This document shows positions 1 to 10,977 of a stretch of DNA of 64,000 nt, piece after piece. Below the pieces are notes generated by a model. That model was given only the letters and a program-made list of their open reading frames with translations, had not been told where the DNA came from and searched no databases. How positions within the stretch are numbered: the first letter of the stretch is position 1; each line of letters opens with the position of its first letter. The position numbers and the translations under genes were made by a program. This stretch comes from Chrysoporthe austroafricana. Lineage: Eukaryota; Ascomycota; Sordariomycetes; Diaporthales; Cryphonectriaceae. The stretch lies in contig JYIP02000007.1 of the NCBI GenBank assembly GCA_001051155.2, forward strand, positions 3,970,342-4,034,341, in the 5' to 3' direction.

Positions 1-1665
1 GTCAAAGTGCCAGCACGCCGCGAGCAGCGTTTCCGTGGCCGTGGGCGCCGAATTGCGGTTGGCGACCAGCGTCTTGTGATCCAGGGCGTACGACCACACG
101 CGGATCTCATCAATAGAGCCGCAGAAGCCGCTGTCGGCAGAGTCCTCGCAAGAGCCGAAGCGCTGCAGGACCATCGAGTGCTCGCTGGCGAGAGTGAATG
201 GCGCTGAGACATCGTCATTGGCAACGAGCACGGCGGTCCGCGGCGTAGTGCTGGAGATGATCAGAGCCACATGGTTCCATGCACCGCCCTTGAGCCGCAG
301 TTCCGAGCGCCAGAGCAGGGTGCCCGGCTTGCTAGGGTCGCTGAGTGCGAGGCAGAGCTTTTCGTCAAGGACTACTGACGGCCCACAGCCTCGCTTCATT
401 CCGAACACGGTCGATTTTGACCCTACAGGGTACTCAACATCGCCGGGTTGGATCCAAGCCTCGACTGTGCATCCGCCGGCAAAGGCAGCAGCGGTCAGCC
501 TCATTTCATTGCTCAGGACCAGAAGCGGATCGGCGTCCTCGAGGCCAAGCTCGACGGCTCGCCCAGACAATGGACTAGCAGGGACGATAGGCATCATGGG
601 CTGGCGGCATGGGTCACCGTCGTCGCAGATGGCCGTGCATCGCCCGGGAGCGGTGGAAAAGACCTTCTTGTGGCCCCTATCGCACGAGTAGTAGACTCTC
701 CCGCGGAGGTCGAACAGGCCGTCTGAAGACACATCGCAGGTGTAACAGTCAATCTGTTTCGTGCGAGACGAGAACGCAAACACCATCCAGCGGAATATGT
801 CGTTCGACATGGATGGTGTCCGCAGGATGGTAAACCGTCCTGACTCTAGATGGGGCACAAATTTGAGCGAGAAAGTTGGCTCGCAGAAGAAGTTGTCATT
901 GATGTCGCTCACGCCGAGCGTGTCGCGCTCGTTTAGCATCAGGCTCTTTTGGCCGCTGCGGCGGTAGCGGACTTCGAGAGGGCTCGTCAGCTCGCCTCCG
1001 GCGAGGATGTAGCGATCACATAGCAGGTTGCAATCGACATAGTTTCTGATGTCCGCAGCACTGATATGCGGATTGGGGGGCGGTTCCTTGGCAATAATGC
1101 TTTGGCGAAAGAGGTAGATGTATTTTCCTATGAGCCGTGGTCAACAAGGGGCTGCGGCAGTGCATCCAGCCTTTTGGGTATCGGACTAACCATCTGACAA
1201 TACTTCAAAATCTGTCACATCTTCCGTCAGACACAGCGTAGTCGACCACCACGGGTCGAGACTCGCACGGGGCTCTGGTGGCGCCTTCAGTCCAGTCTTG
1301 TCCACCGGCGGCAGACGCAGGTTCGGGATGGCTTCCTCTCCCACAACGCGCACCTCGTTGGGAAAGGGCAGCGGCATAGGGGCATCAGACCATCCTTGCG
1401 AATCTAGAGTCTCGCCAGAGGTCTTTTTCTCGACTTTCTCGACCTGTTCATTGCCGGGAGAGCTCGCGTCCGTGCCTGAAGGGTCCAACACCGCATAGTC
1501 GAAAGCCAGGCGCTTGGTTTCGCTGTCGCGGCGCAGTGCTATGGCCACAGTGACACCAGCATGCGCTACCAGGCGGGTTGTGGTGTACTTGTTCTTCTGC
1601 GCGCCCGTGAAGATCTTTTCGTTGGGGTCTTCGCCCCAGCTTGGGAGCGAGCTCGCGACCCCCAT
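1..1665 (-). CDS. LamG-like (concanavalin A-fold) domain protein, 3' end beyond window
   Basis: Two exons are visible: 1665-1191 and 1127 to beyond base 1, joined over a 63-nt intron (donor GTTAGT, acceptor CATAG) whose phase fits. Exon 2 encodes a stretch with several Cys pairs, then a region typical of LamG/pentraxin-like jelly rolls: an EAWIQP strand, SVVLDEKLCLAL, WNHVALI and GSIDEIRVWSYAL, the usual end of a LamG_3-type domain. Such domains generally bind glycans or proteins; the ligand here is unknown. No signal peptide is evident at the chosen ATG (MGVASSLPSW), so an upstream exon is possible. It is transcribed away from the gene starting at 2166. The domain call is fairly sure; the true start and the C-terminus are not. 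Confidence 0.7.
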
Positions 1666-2165
1666 GGCTGCAAGACTCCAACCTTGGACAAGTGAACGAG
1701 CGCGTGCAATCTCGGGAGTAGGACGCGGTGTGATGGCATGTGCTCAGACAAGTGCGCTCGCCCGACCAGACAGACCAGACCTCCGTCAGCTATATCAGAC
1801 CATCGTCGTTCCCAGCCATTGGGAGCGGTCACTCCTTTTTCCTGGCACATCGCAACATATCGTGTTGACCCTCTTGTAAGTGGATCCGAAGTCTAGAGCT
1901 GGCTGGCGTCTCCAGGGGTCTCGTCACTAGCCTGGCTTATAGCCGCATGCCGCTCAGCTGATCATGATTCTAGACCGTGTCTAGTTGGGACCCGTAGCGG
2001 CAGCTGAGCCTTCAGCGCGCCACGAACACGGCCGCCAAGCCAAACCGAGAGGTACGGAATCACTATATAGCCCGTACCGATCAGTAACGATTCCTATCCA
2101 TCGTCTTTGCGCAGACATACCCTCCCATACGATTGCCTTGATCTACTTGAGATTTTATTTTCCCC
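1666..2165. promoter_or_regulatory. Divergent intergenic region
   Basis: This is 500 bp between two divergently oriented starts (1665 minus, 2166 plus). I see no gene in it. The stretch just before 2166 is CT/TA-rich, as is common in fungal promoters. No specific operator is recognised. Confidence 0.4.
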
Positions 2166-3683
2166 ATGAGTGCCAATAGCAAAACGCGCAGGCGCACTAC
2201 GCGCCCACTCGGGGGAGGCATCTCTGTCCGTGATGACAGCGACGACAACGACTCCCCCCAGATTGCCACAGACACACGTTCCCATTCAGCAGACACTCGT
2301 AGCAGCTTCAAGCCAGTAGAGCGTCCCACAGCTCCCTCGCGCTCCAACCCATCTGCACCAGGAATCGGCAAGACTCGCCGGTTTCGCCCTGCCGGCCATG
2401 GTTCCGATGATGTTGATCGCCGCGAGGGCATGGCCGTGCCCCATGTTGAGCCCGATGCAGGAAAGATTGAGAAAGACAGCCATGACGACGATGACTCTGT
2501 CGGTCGGGGGCCAGGGCCGTCCACGGGTTCTGGTCGCGCCAGGCCTTCCAGAAAGTACAAGAAAGCCGAGCCTGGCAAGCTTGACGAAGGCCGTTCAGAA
2601 GTGAATGCGGGTACTACTGGAGGCCTGGCTACGGGTGGCGGGCCAGGGCCTGCTCCTGTTGCCAATCGACAAGGGGACGGCGATGACGAGATCACCGCTC
2701 CGAGCGTCCAGGTGCCGACCGGACCAAACAAGAAGTATAAGCCCAAGAAGCCCCTTGCTGCTGGACAGAACCCGCCCATTGAGGTGGAACTTCCTGAGCC
2801 GGCGGCCGGCGAGGAGCACCTGGCACCCGCAGGAGCCCAGGGCGAGGATGGGAGGGACCCTTCCGATGACTCTACTGATGGTCCGCAGATCCCTGGAGGA
2901 CGCCCACGGGGAAGAGTTGATCGGCTGGACCAAGATAAATTGAAGCGCCACAAGCCATCCGCTGGGCAAAATGACGGAACGGACGATACCGATCTCGGTG
3001 CCGAGCCTGATATCGACCCGCGCACGAAGCCAGCAACGGGTTCTCAGAGTGCGGCGCCAGCGGCATCTGCCCGTGATGATGGCTTCAATGATCAGGCAGA
3101 TCAATCCATCGCCCGCATCAACCGCCGCCTGAAAGCCATCCGCGACGGCGGCCACAAAGTAGCGATCTCCGAAGACGACCCAGATATGGACGTGGTGGAC
3201 CTGAACATCGCCACTACGCTCGAGGTGCTCAAGAAACGGCGCAAGACGGTGAAGCTCGACGACCCCGAGGCACAGATGAACATCCACGCCGAGCTCCAGG
3301 AGCAGATCAAAGCCAAGTGGCCCAAGTACGTCGCGGCGGGCCTCACCGTGGCCTTTGTCCTCGCGGACGTCGCGCTGATCGCGCTCAACGTTACCCAGGA
3401 GTTCCATCTGGTCAACATCAACTCGCTGGACCTCATCGAGGGCGTGGTCGACCTGGTTAAGGAAGGTTTCGAGACGGTGGAGGAGGCCGCTGAGGCCAAG
3501 CGCAACGGCCGTGGCGAGTCCAAGGAGGTCAGGGAGAAGCGCAGGCAGGCGGGCCTCGTAGCGCTCATGGAGCTCACCGGCGTGGAGCGACTGAACGCGC
3601 AGCAGAAGGCGACGTACGACCGGCTGCGAGGTCTCATGGCGCTCGAGCAGAAGAAGGAAAATGCACAACCCGAGGGCGAGTAG
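2166..3683 (+). CDS. Disordered protein with one membrane segment near the C-terminus (505 aa)
   Basis: This is an uninterrupted frame with a reasonable start context (CCCCATGAGTG) and a TAG stop. Residues 1-320 are low-complexity and charged, rich in D, G, P, R and S, with recurring GPGP, KKYK and DDS motifs. Residues about 320-385 look helical and amphipathic. A hydrophobic segment of about 22 residues (KYVAAGLTVAFVLADVALIA) at about 387-410 is a probable transmembrane helix. A charged, mostly helical tail of about 95 residues follows. I do not recognise a catalytic domain. A role as a tail-anchored or single-pass membrane protein is inference from topology only. Codon use is GC-rich like its neighbours and no damage is visible. 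Confidence 0.7.
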   Translation: MSANSKTRRRTTRPLGGGISVRDDSDDNDSPQIATDTRSHSADTRSSFKPVERPTAPSRSNPSAPGIGKTRRFRPAGHGSDDVDRREGMAVPHVEPDAGKIEKDSHDDDDSVGRGPGPSTGSGRARPSRKYKKAEPGKLDEGRSEVNAGTTGGLATGGGPGPAPVANRQGDGDDEITAPSVQVPTGPNKKYKPKKPLAAGQNPPIEVELPEPAAGEEHLAPAGAQGEDGRDPSDDSTDGPQIPGGRPRGRVDRLDQDKLKRHKPSAGQNDGTDDTDLGAEPDIDPRTKPATGSQSAAPAASARDDGFNDQADQSIARINRRLKAIRDGGHKVAISEDDPDMDVVDLNIATTLEVLKKRRKTVKLDDPEAQMNIHAELQEQIKAKWPKYVAAGLTVAFVLADVALIALNVTQEFHLVNINSLDLIEGVVDLVKEGFETVEEAAEAKRNGRGESKEVREKRRQAGLVALMELTGVERLNAQQKATYDRLRGLMALEQKKENAQPEGE

Positions 3684-4385
3684 CAGGATGCAGTAAAGTC
3701 AATGATGGCTTTATGTCATTATAGTAGTGTTACCTTATATTCCTCGACGCGTCTGTTTTGTCTCCTAGAACATATCCACAGCTACCACAAAATTGTTATT
3801 GTTTTTATTTCGAAGAACCATTCATTATTCCTTCCACATGTTAGAAGTACAACCGTATAGGGCTGGCAATCCCACTTCAAAACGCCTCCTGTTTGCCTTG
3901 GCCGATCGTTATTCTTGATACATGCCGGCGAGTTTATGATCCGCGTTACTGAGGCGCAAAGCCCGAATTGTCAATGGCTGCATAGCCCTATACGCCTATG
4001 AAACTTACCTTTTGGGCGAGAAGTCGCCTGATGGGCTCCACGGCGAGTGAAAAATTGCTGTCAATAGCGTCGAAGATTATCTTCAGCTGAGCACGACTCA
4101 GCTGAGCAAGCCCCTGTTTTCAGCCCCACCGCCGCCGCCTCTCGCAGCGGCTCCACACCAGCCAAGAACCGTCTACGACTGCCCAGAACAGTCTGGAACC
4201 CAATAGTGTATATCCGCATTGTGCGCGCGTGTATGCCTGGCCAAGTGTCACATGCGCAGACCTAGACGGTCCTCGCTTGTGGGGCAACAAGTACACGTTC
4301 TGCAAGTCAGGTCACCAGTGGTGAAACCTCTTTCTTTCTCTTGCACAACGCATGGAGCGAGGAACCCCTAACTCAAGACATCGTC
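3684..4385. other. Intergenic, no gene seen
   Basis: AT-richer spacer after the stop of the 505-aa gene. Short open frames on both strands have no coding character. A CT-rich tract precedes the next start. Confidence 0.4.
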
Positions 4386-6025
4386 ATGGCGACCGCAGCA
4401 ATCTCTGGTAGTGTTCAGAGCCCTCCGCTATTCTGTGTGCAGACAACCGGTGGTGATGAGCCCAGACCATGGCCTTACCGCTCTACCATCAAGGCCCGGT
4501 GCCTGGACAGCGTGCACCCGTTCGTGTGGAGGGCCCTGGACTCTGCCAGGACCGAGTGGCTCAGGTCGCAGCCCTCAGAGGAGATCCATATCATGTGGGT
4601 GCATGAGGGCGACGCTGATGTGCGATTTGCGATGGATAGTGGAACGACACGCTGCACGCTGGGGGCGGATGCCCGGTCCATACCGCAGGACAAGCCCACG
4701 GCTGTACTCGGGTTTAACAAATGGAAGACAGGCGAGTCCGAAGTCGTCTGGGATATTGTCGAGCTGGAAAGGGCGGCCCGGCATATCTGGGGGCATATTC
4801 TTGGTTTGTAAGTCAAGGATGCAAGATGAATTGGGGCCCAACTAACAGAGCACGATAGGCCTCATGCCTATAATGGCGCCGCTGGATGGGATACCGCCAG
4901 TGTCGAGAAAATCTGCAATGGTCAAGGAATCCCCAGATCCCAGGTCTGGAATCTCAATGGAAGTAGCAAGCTCAATTCCGCGAGCTGCATCATGCATTTC
5001 GACCGACCGGCGCACTTGACTTCGCGCCCGGCCCTCTACTCCTCCAACACCGGCATTGACACTGTCAGCGTCAAGCTCATGGGCGAACTCTACCCTCGTC
5101 CGCTAGATGTGGACCTTTTCCAGAGTTCTGTCTCGGGGTACCCGGGTTGGGTGCCTGATAACTGGACAACCCAGCGAATTTATACCACGACCACAACAAT
5201 CAGCACGGATGCCTGGCAAAGAATCGTTGCCCTAAATCTAATCGACCTGGGCACAAATGGCAAATACCAGGCTGTTGCCTACGCTGATGCACCCGACGCC
5301 GGCAGCAAGGCCCTCAAGATGAGCATGGGCGCCCAGGACCCGAATTCCCACATCTACGATCTCAAGGCCATGTTCCTGTGCTTTGACAAGTCTGACCCGC
5401 GCATCCGCACAGGGCTTGTGGACAGTGTTAACTTGAAGGGCGGCGATTGGAACGCGGCCACGCCCGGCGAGCAGCTGAAGAAGCGCTTCGAGTTCATCCC
5501 GCCCTTCAAAGCCAAGCCAAACGTTGTGGCGTTTATCTTCCGCTTCTCCATGGACAAGAACACTTGGATCCGGATGTCCGTGCACCCTAAGAGCATTGAC
5601 GAGAACGGATTCACCCTGCACCTCAATACGTGGGACAGTAAGCCTACGCCTTTGCTTCCAATATTCTGAAAGAACAGAACTGACTACTTTCCCGAATAGA
5701 CACAAAGGCCTACGACATTGGCGCGTATTGGCTTGCCCACGAGGCGGACGATCCGACCATTCGCTCTGGCCGCTTTTCGCCGCCCGAGCACCCGAACTGG
5801 GCGTCAGAAGATCGAGGTGTGGTTAAGTTCTCGCGACCCTTTCCAGGCCGACCCCGGCACATGTTCGTTGGTTTCGACCACGCCAATGTCCGCAACGGCG
5901 TCAACGCGCGTTTCAAGTGTGAAGCGCTCAACTGGGACCAGGACGGCGTGGATATACAGATAAAAACGTGGTATGATGAGAGTCGCTACCATAGCATGGG
6001 GGCATCGTACATTGCTTTGTTGTAA
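4386..6025 (+). CDS. Metzincin-like pseudoprotease with two H-type lectin domains
   Basis: Three exons (4386-4807, 4859-5637, 5700-6025) give 508 aa. The introns are 51 nt (GTAAGT, branch ACTAAC) and 62 nt (GTAAGC, branch CTGAC), and their phases fit. Residues 133-143 read HIWGHILGLPH, spanning the first splice junction. This has the three His and the Gly of the metzincin motif HExxHxxGxxH, but Ile stands where the catalytic Glu should be. A Met-turn-like SCIMHF follows at about residue 184-188. The C-terminal half carries two tandem H-type lectin (discoidin-I C-terminal) domains, about 320-420 and 421-508, each ending in a TWD/TWY strand. The fold is expected to bind carbohydrate. No signal peptide is visible. 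A first in-frame ATG at 4386 (GTCATGGCG) sets the start. Probably an inactive protease-like lectin; the frame itself is intact. Confidence 0.8.
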
Positions 6026-6139
6026 ATAGCCCTTCTTAGGTTGCTGTACTAGAGAAGGACCAGATCACCTAGACCAGCATGAATAAGGTTGCTAGGACGT
6101 TCTGTTAGTACATCCGTGCTTTCAGAGGTGCAATCTCCC

Positions 6140-6275
6140 TTCGCGATCCCGAGAGGCGGCGAGGTCCGGGAAAGGGGGGGGGTTCTGCACCTCGACAGAA
6201 AGCGCAAGACTGCTGTGCTCGTGTTGCGCGCGACAGGGCTATATGCCGTGCCTTTCCTGATCCCCAGTCCATAGC
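6140..6275 (+). repeat. Short dispersed repeat, copy 1
   Basis: A GGCGGCGAG core is followed by CACCTCGACAGAAAGCGCAA and CTGCTGTGCTCGTGT. The same order with scattered differences recurs at about 18536-18690, including the downstream segment ending GTGCCTTTCC. It could be a degraded transposon fragment; no terminal structures are seen. Confidence 0.5.
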
Positions 6276-6911
6276 CCTTGGCGCGCAACCCCCCGCCCCT
6301 CAAACCGCCATTGTTTGAAAGTCCTCGGCTTTGGGGGAGCTGAGCGTTCCGTGCGTCGACATCTTTGCACCACCCAAGGCTCATCACTATTACAAAGGAT
6401 GATTACCAGTGCATACATTATCTTTTTCCCTTATATCCCGTGACAAACTACAAGAGCAGATGTTGAGGATAACAGGCGCGATCATCTTGCATGCTGCTGT
6501 CCACTATGACAGAACAGCAGCAGCCGGTTAGATAGGGTGTGGCGGCACGAAAGGCCATAGCCCCATAGCTAGGGCCGGTGGTTGATGGAGGGAGGCAAGG
6601 ATGCTAGAGCTCCGCAGTACCGAGATGAGTGAAGATTTCTCTGGACGCCTTCATCTATTGCTTCTCGCTTCCGCTTTTTCCCATGACCCGGAGTTGCTGG
6701 CAAAAGAAGTGCGAGAAGCCGGGCGCGAAAGGATTCGTATGGCCGAAACGGGACGGTGATGCGTTTGATCGAAACCGGCTGTGGTGCTGCGTACGGGAGA
6801 CCAGGAAAATCGAATCGGTCGAGGAAGGACGACGGTACTTCAGCTGTGAACAGGTGGATGTGGTCGGAGTCATTATCAGAAAACAGAAGGAAGGGCTGTA
6901 GTAGAGAGCTA

Positions 6912-7664
6912 TTAGCGAAAGGGCAACCAGACGAAGTCAAAAGTAATACTTGCTTGAAACGTTGTTATGTTGTTATCGCTGGCAGCAGCAGTATCTTTGG
7001 AAACGTCCCGTCTTTTCTGAGCCAAAGCAACCAACAGGGCCATTATATATGGATCATGCAAAGGCTGCTTAGGCATGATCCTCTTCAGCTGAAGTTTGAA
7101 CAAGCTCTGGCAGGGTCTGTTTGGCTTTTGACAGCTGGTTGGATATAAGGACTTCTGGCGCTGATCTTCGATATGCCGGCGGTCGATATATGCTGCAACG
7201 GGAAGGACGCACGAATTTGCTTCGTCTCGGATGTAGAAGGTAGCACATGAGAGGTTGCTGACACCGCGTCTGTCAAACGAAAAGGTGAGGGGATGTCTAC
7301 GCAACATGAAATGATCAGTAATGATGCGTAGTGGATAAGAACAATCCATGTCATCAGCATATGGGACAGACCTAGTTACTGCCAGCACGCCCTGGGAGGG
7401 CGCAAGAATCTGCTGCATGGCATGTTGCCGGGTAGCGAGCGACCGGCCGGACTTGAGGCGTTGGAAGTGATGAGATGCTGGTCTGTGAGACGGATCTGAT
7501 TGATGAGCTGTTATCGGAGATGCTGGAAATGGCTTGTCAAAAGAGCATTGCAGCAGTTCGAGATGGCGATTGGTCCAATGCAGGGGCTCTACAAGGAGCC
7601 TTTCCCTGCAATTTAAGCGCAGTAGGTGGTATAACGACGCGGTGGATGGGGGCGTCGAGTCCAT
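6912..7664 (-). CDS. Doubtful hypothetical protein (250 aa)
   Basis: This is an open minus-strand frame from the ATG at 7664 to 6912. The predicted protein is rich in H, R, L and S, has no recognised domain, and overlaps other frames of similar quality. The length is the only argument for it. It could equally be chance in GC-balanced sequence. Confidence 0.2.
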   Translation of the reverse strand: MDSTPPSTASLYHLLRLNCRERLLVEPLHWTNRHLELLQCSFDKPFPASPITAHQSDPSHRPASHHFQRLKSGRSLATRQHAMQQILAPSQGVLAVTRSVPYADDMDCSYPLRIITDHFMLRRHPLTFSFDRRGVSNLSCATFYIRDEANSCVLPVAAYIDRRHIEDQRQKSLYPTSCQKPNRPCQSLFKLQLKRIMPKQPLHDPYIMALLVALAQKRRDVSKDTAAASDNNITTFQASITFDFVWLPFR

Positions 7665-7859
7665 GGGTGACAATTGCGCTGAGATGCGATTGCTATGTTT
7701 TGTGGCGACTGCGGTGTTGGCGAGAATGACGCGTGTTTTGCGTTGGCCAGTGCCCAGGTGGGTAGCCAGAAGCCATCCATCGCACCACCCCTAGGTTACG
7801 TCAGCCGTCAGCACCTTTTAGCCTAGCCAAACTCAACCTACCACTAGTCGTAGATTATT

Positions 7860-8839
7860 ATGTTGCAAGTCTTGGCCCAGCTACGACTACATTCTTGCAT
7901 CAATAATTTGATCAACGGCCCGAGGCATGACAACAAGACTCTAGCGAAAATATCGGAAGCACAACTCGTCCACCTTTACAAGCCAGACAGCCTTGGCTAT
8001 ATCTGGGCTGCTTTGGCCGCTTTCTTGCGGCCTGAAGATATCAGCTATCTGGATGCAGATGATCACCTACCCACTGCAAAGCGGCGAAGAGTGCAAGCGC
8101 CAGACCGATTAGGAGACTATGTCTCGTCCGCAGATTATCAGATCAGCAGTAGTCCGCCGGACCAGACCTTATCTTCACCATCTCGTGGGAGTATCGGCTA
8201 TATGGAGAAGTCATTCGCACTCCTCCTTGAAGATCTCACTATACGTCTAGCGAGCTGTTTTATCCGATGCGTGCTCAACTATACGCAAGAACCTTCCGAG
8301 AGTATACCATCTGTTCAGTTCCGTGACGAGAGGCTTGCATACGGTGGTTTCACGCCCGAGAAAATCTACCTCGAAGCTGTTGATGACGGGGGCTTGCAGC
8401 TCTTCGATAGGGATGGAAAGACTCATCACGTGGCAATGCTAGAGGCAAAACGAGCCTTTCATGCCATTGTGGATGGTAAGGCAACCGTCTCTGACACCCT
8501 TTTGGCTCAAATGGTCGGAGAAGCTCTCGCTCTGCAGCTCGATAATGAGCGCCTGGCTGTTTCGGATTCTGAGTAAGCTGCTTAGCTCGCACGATACGAA
8601 GAATTGCATTAACAAAAGTATTACTTAAGCTTTGTTACTATCCTCGCCGTCAAACACTATGTCAAGTTCTTTCATTGCAGGATTACCGAATCTTTATCGA
8701 GAAACTTGAGACAACTTCTCCTGGTCATGCTGGTGGAGAGTTGGATTCGTACCTCCTGGTTGACTCGACGCCGGGGTGGTTCGACATAGGCACGCGGAGA
8801 GGGCGAACAGAGATTGTACGTAACCGTTTGGTATGGTAG
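7860..8839 (+). pseudogene. Fungal PD-(D/E)XK nuclease-like protein, frameshifted
   Basis: Exon 1 (7860-8572) ends at a GTAAGC donor. A 57-nt intron with branch ATTAAC leads to exon 2 at 8630 in the correct phase. The protein carries VAMLEAKRAF followed by VSDTLLAQMVGEALAL, which resembles the E-x-K half of fungal PD-(D/E)XK-type accessory proteins. Exon 2 begins VTILAVKHYVKFFHCRIT and then loses the frame. The conserved-looking tail (ELDSYLLVDSTPGWFDIGT, then GRTEIV) is in the next frame, so one indel is needed near 8690-8700. The family assignment comes from memory of the pattern, not from a search. Function unknown; many relatives sit in repeat-rich accessory regions like this one. Confidence 0.55.
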
Positions 8840-8954
8840 ACTGGGCAGTCCATGCGCAGAGAGGAGATACGGAGTAGTACTTAGTATGGGACTTGTCGTC
8901 CACTTCACGAACATAATCAAAAGACGTATAGATTCCATGCCATCAATCCAAGAC

Positions 8955-9206
8955 ATGTGCCTCTCGTGTTCGCCCGCATGCTAAACTTTTCGCTCCCTTC
9001 CGGCAGACTTTGGCCAGGCTTCCACGCGCCAGACGCGAGACGACAGCCGTCGACGCAGCCGCAGCCGGGCCCTTCTCCGCCGTTATGGTCACGGCCGGGG
9101 CCTTGTCAGCCGCAGCGACTTTGGCTGCGCCGTTCTCTGAAATTGCCCTCTCGCACTCGGTTGTACGCGCGGTGCGTCTTACGGTTCAGGGTCAGGATGA
9201 CCGCTG
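8955..9206 (+). repeat. Dispersed ~250-bp repeat, copy A
   Basis: Begins near CCTCTCGTGTTCGCCCGCAT and runs through CAGACTTTGGCCAGGCTTCC, GGTCACGGCCGGGGCCTTGT and GTACGCGCGGTGCGTCTTAC. The same series occurs inverted at 14165-14500 and 17157-17385. It has no obvious terminal inverted repeat or poly-A, so its class is open (MITE-like, SINE-like or part of a larger element). Confidence 0.75.
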
Positions 9207-9631
9207 CCGGAAGAGTATAAGTGACTGGTGGCGGCCCGCGCTCGCGAACCCCGTCCGCGCCCCCCACGCACCGCGGGCAGACGCCCGGGCGCGCCGCCGG
9301 AGGGAATGGTGCCCCCCGATGATAGGAGAGGATGGCTGGTACGATCCCGGACGCGAGACGGGCGAGATCGCCATGCCGTGGTATCTCTGGGGCGCGATGC
9401 GTAGACGTTCGGCGGCCGGGCGTCGACCTGTTTTCGGCCTGCTTGCCTGGCCCCGTCACGCCTACCGCCTTCCAAAGAGGCCGAAAGACACAAACCTGAG
9501 CCACCATGGTATTAAAGGGTACACCTTGTACGCAATACAGCTTGTAGATCTCCGTTTCTCTTTCAGTACATATATCCACCATAAAACATCCCCTTGTGTT
9601 CCCTACCAGTCTCCCCATAGTCTCTCACAGG
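9207..9631. other. Intergenic, GC-rich then AT-richer
   Basis: Separates repeat copy A from the sulfatase 3' end. I find no supported gene in it. Confidence 0.4.
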
Positions 9632-10977
9632 TTACCATACATCCCAGTCCGGCTTCAAGGGATCTTTCGGCGTCAGGTCGAAGTTTAGACTCTTAAAAAA
9701 CTCCGATCTCATTTTGAGCATAGGCTGGAGTACCCACGTATTATAGGAGACAATGTTGGATTCCTCCTTTGGATCTCTGACGATATTGAAAAGGTACGGA
9801 CTTTCCAGTCGTCCTTTGGATTCGTTCACTTCCGGGGACCAGATGTAGTGGAGCTTCTAGTCGCGCCACTTGAGTGCTACCAACTCCTTCTTGATATAGA
9901 ATGGGAACCCGTCCCGTGGAGACTTGGCATGGACCGGGTCTAGAAGAAACGGCAGCTGGTTCAACCCATCGATGGGACGATCGGGGGGTGGTTGTCTACC
10001 TGCAATGGCAAGCATGGTGGTGAACAGGTCAGTGACATGCACGATTTCATTCGACGTCACACCTTCTGGAACGCGTCCCGGCCATCGAATGATGAAGGGA
10101 ACGCGCAGGCTGCCCTCCATAGCCGTGTGATATGTTCCGCGCCACGGGCCAGCTGTCCCGCGGTAGGGCTCTCGGAATTCGGGCCCGTTGTCCGAGGCAA
10201 AAACCACGACCGTGTTGGACCGCAAATCGAGGTCGTCGATACACGAGAGAGTCTCGCCAACGCGATGGTCCATTTCCGCCATAGAATCAGCGAAGTCCCC
10301 TTGGTTGGTTGTGCCGGCAAAGTCACGGTGGGGGAGGGTTGGGAAGTGGAGATGGACAAGAGGCTGGTACAGGAAAAAAGGCTCCTGTGCCTGGGCTTTG
10401 CGCTCGAGCCAGTCTTGGCCACCAAGGTCTCGTCGATCAACCGGCGCTGTTCGAGGTCGTAGACACAGACGTTCTGTGACAGGGAACCGCTTTTGCCCTC
10501 CATAATATAGGGCAGCTCGGCGATCTCGGGCGTGTAGCCAATCGCGCTGGGGAACTGAGTCTCGTCGGTTGTTCGCGGGATGCCGTACCACTCATCAAAC
10601 CCGCGGTCGGATGGATAACGGCCTGGAATGTCGCCAAGATGCCACTTTCCGTGGTGCGCAGTCGCATAACCCGCAAGCTTGAATTCCTCAGCCAGAGTTC
10701 GCTCCCATGCCGTGAGGCCTTGGGGGAAACCTGCCGGGACCGACTGTCGGCAGCCTGTCCGAATGGGGTGCCGCCCGATCATCAAGGCCGACCTGGTCGG
10801 GACGCAGTCGCTCTCGACATTGAAGTTATGCAGGAGAAGGCCCTCCGTTGCTAGCCTGTCAATCTTGGGCGTCGGAGCTCCACGCAGCTTGCCGCCCCCA
10901 TAGCAACCCAGCTCGCCCCAGCCGAGGTTGTCGGCCAAGATCAGCACAACGTTTGGTTTTGTAGGATCGCGCGACAT
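9632..10977 (-). pseudogene. Arylsulfatase-type sulfatase (S1 family), one frameshift and one nonsense codon
   Basis: Starts at the ATG at 10977 (MSRDPTKPN). The N-terminal ILADNLGWGELGCYGGG is the sulfatase metal-site region. CVPTR at about 10800 is the C-x-P-x-R formylglycine motif, and GKWHLG follows. The frame is lost near 10410-10425, between DETLVAK and DWLERKAQ, and resumes one base off with EPFFLYQPLVHLHFP, FASDNGPEF and FIIRWPGR. Near the end KWRD is followed by TAG (9857-9859) and then in-frame KLHYIWSPEVN, where family members usually have Trp. The frame then runs to a normal end at 9632. Adding one base gives exactly 449 codons. Sulfatases release sulfate from esters. It lies beside an anion-type MFS transporter that is also broken, as expected for a sulfate-ester acquisition pair. 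Confidence 0.85.

Larger units (their letters stand above)
6026..7859. other. Long spacer with a short dispersed repeat and one doubtful open frame
   Basis: The spacer holds a degenerate repeat shared with 18.5 kb (listed separately) and a 250-codon minus-strand frame that I cannot support as a gene. Otherwise nothing is recognised. Confidence 0.4.

Noticed and set aside
2081..3668. Long minus-strand frames opposite the 505-aa gene
   Set aside because: Shadows of a GC-rich coding strand; Pro/Ser/Arg-rich with no domain.
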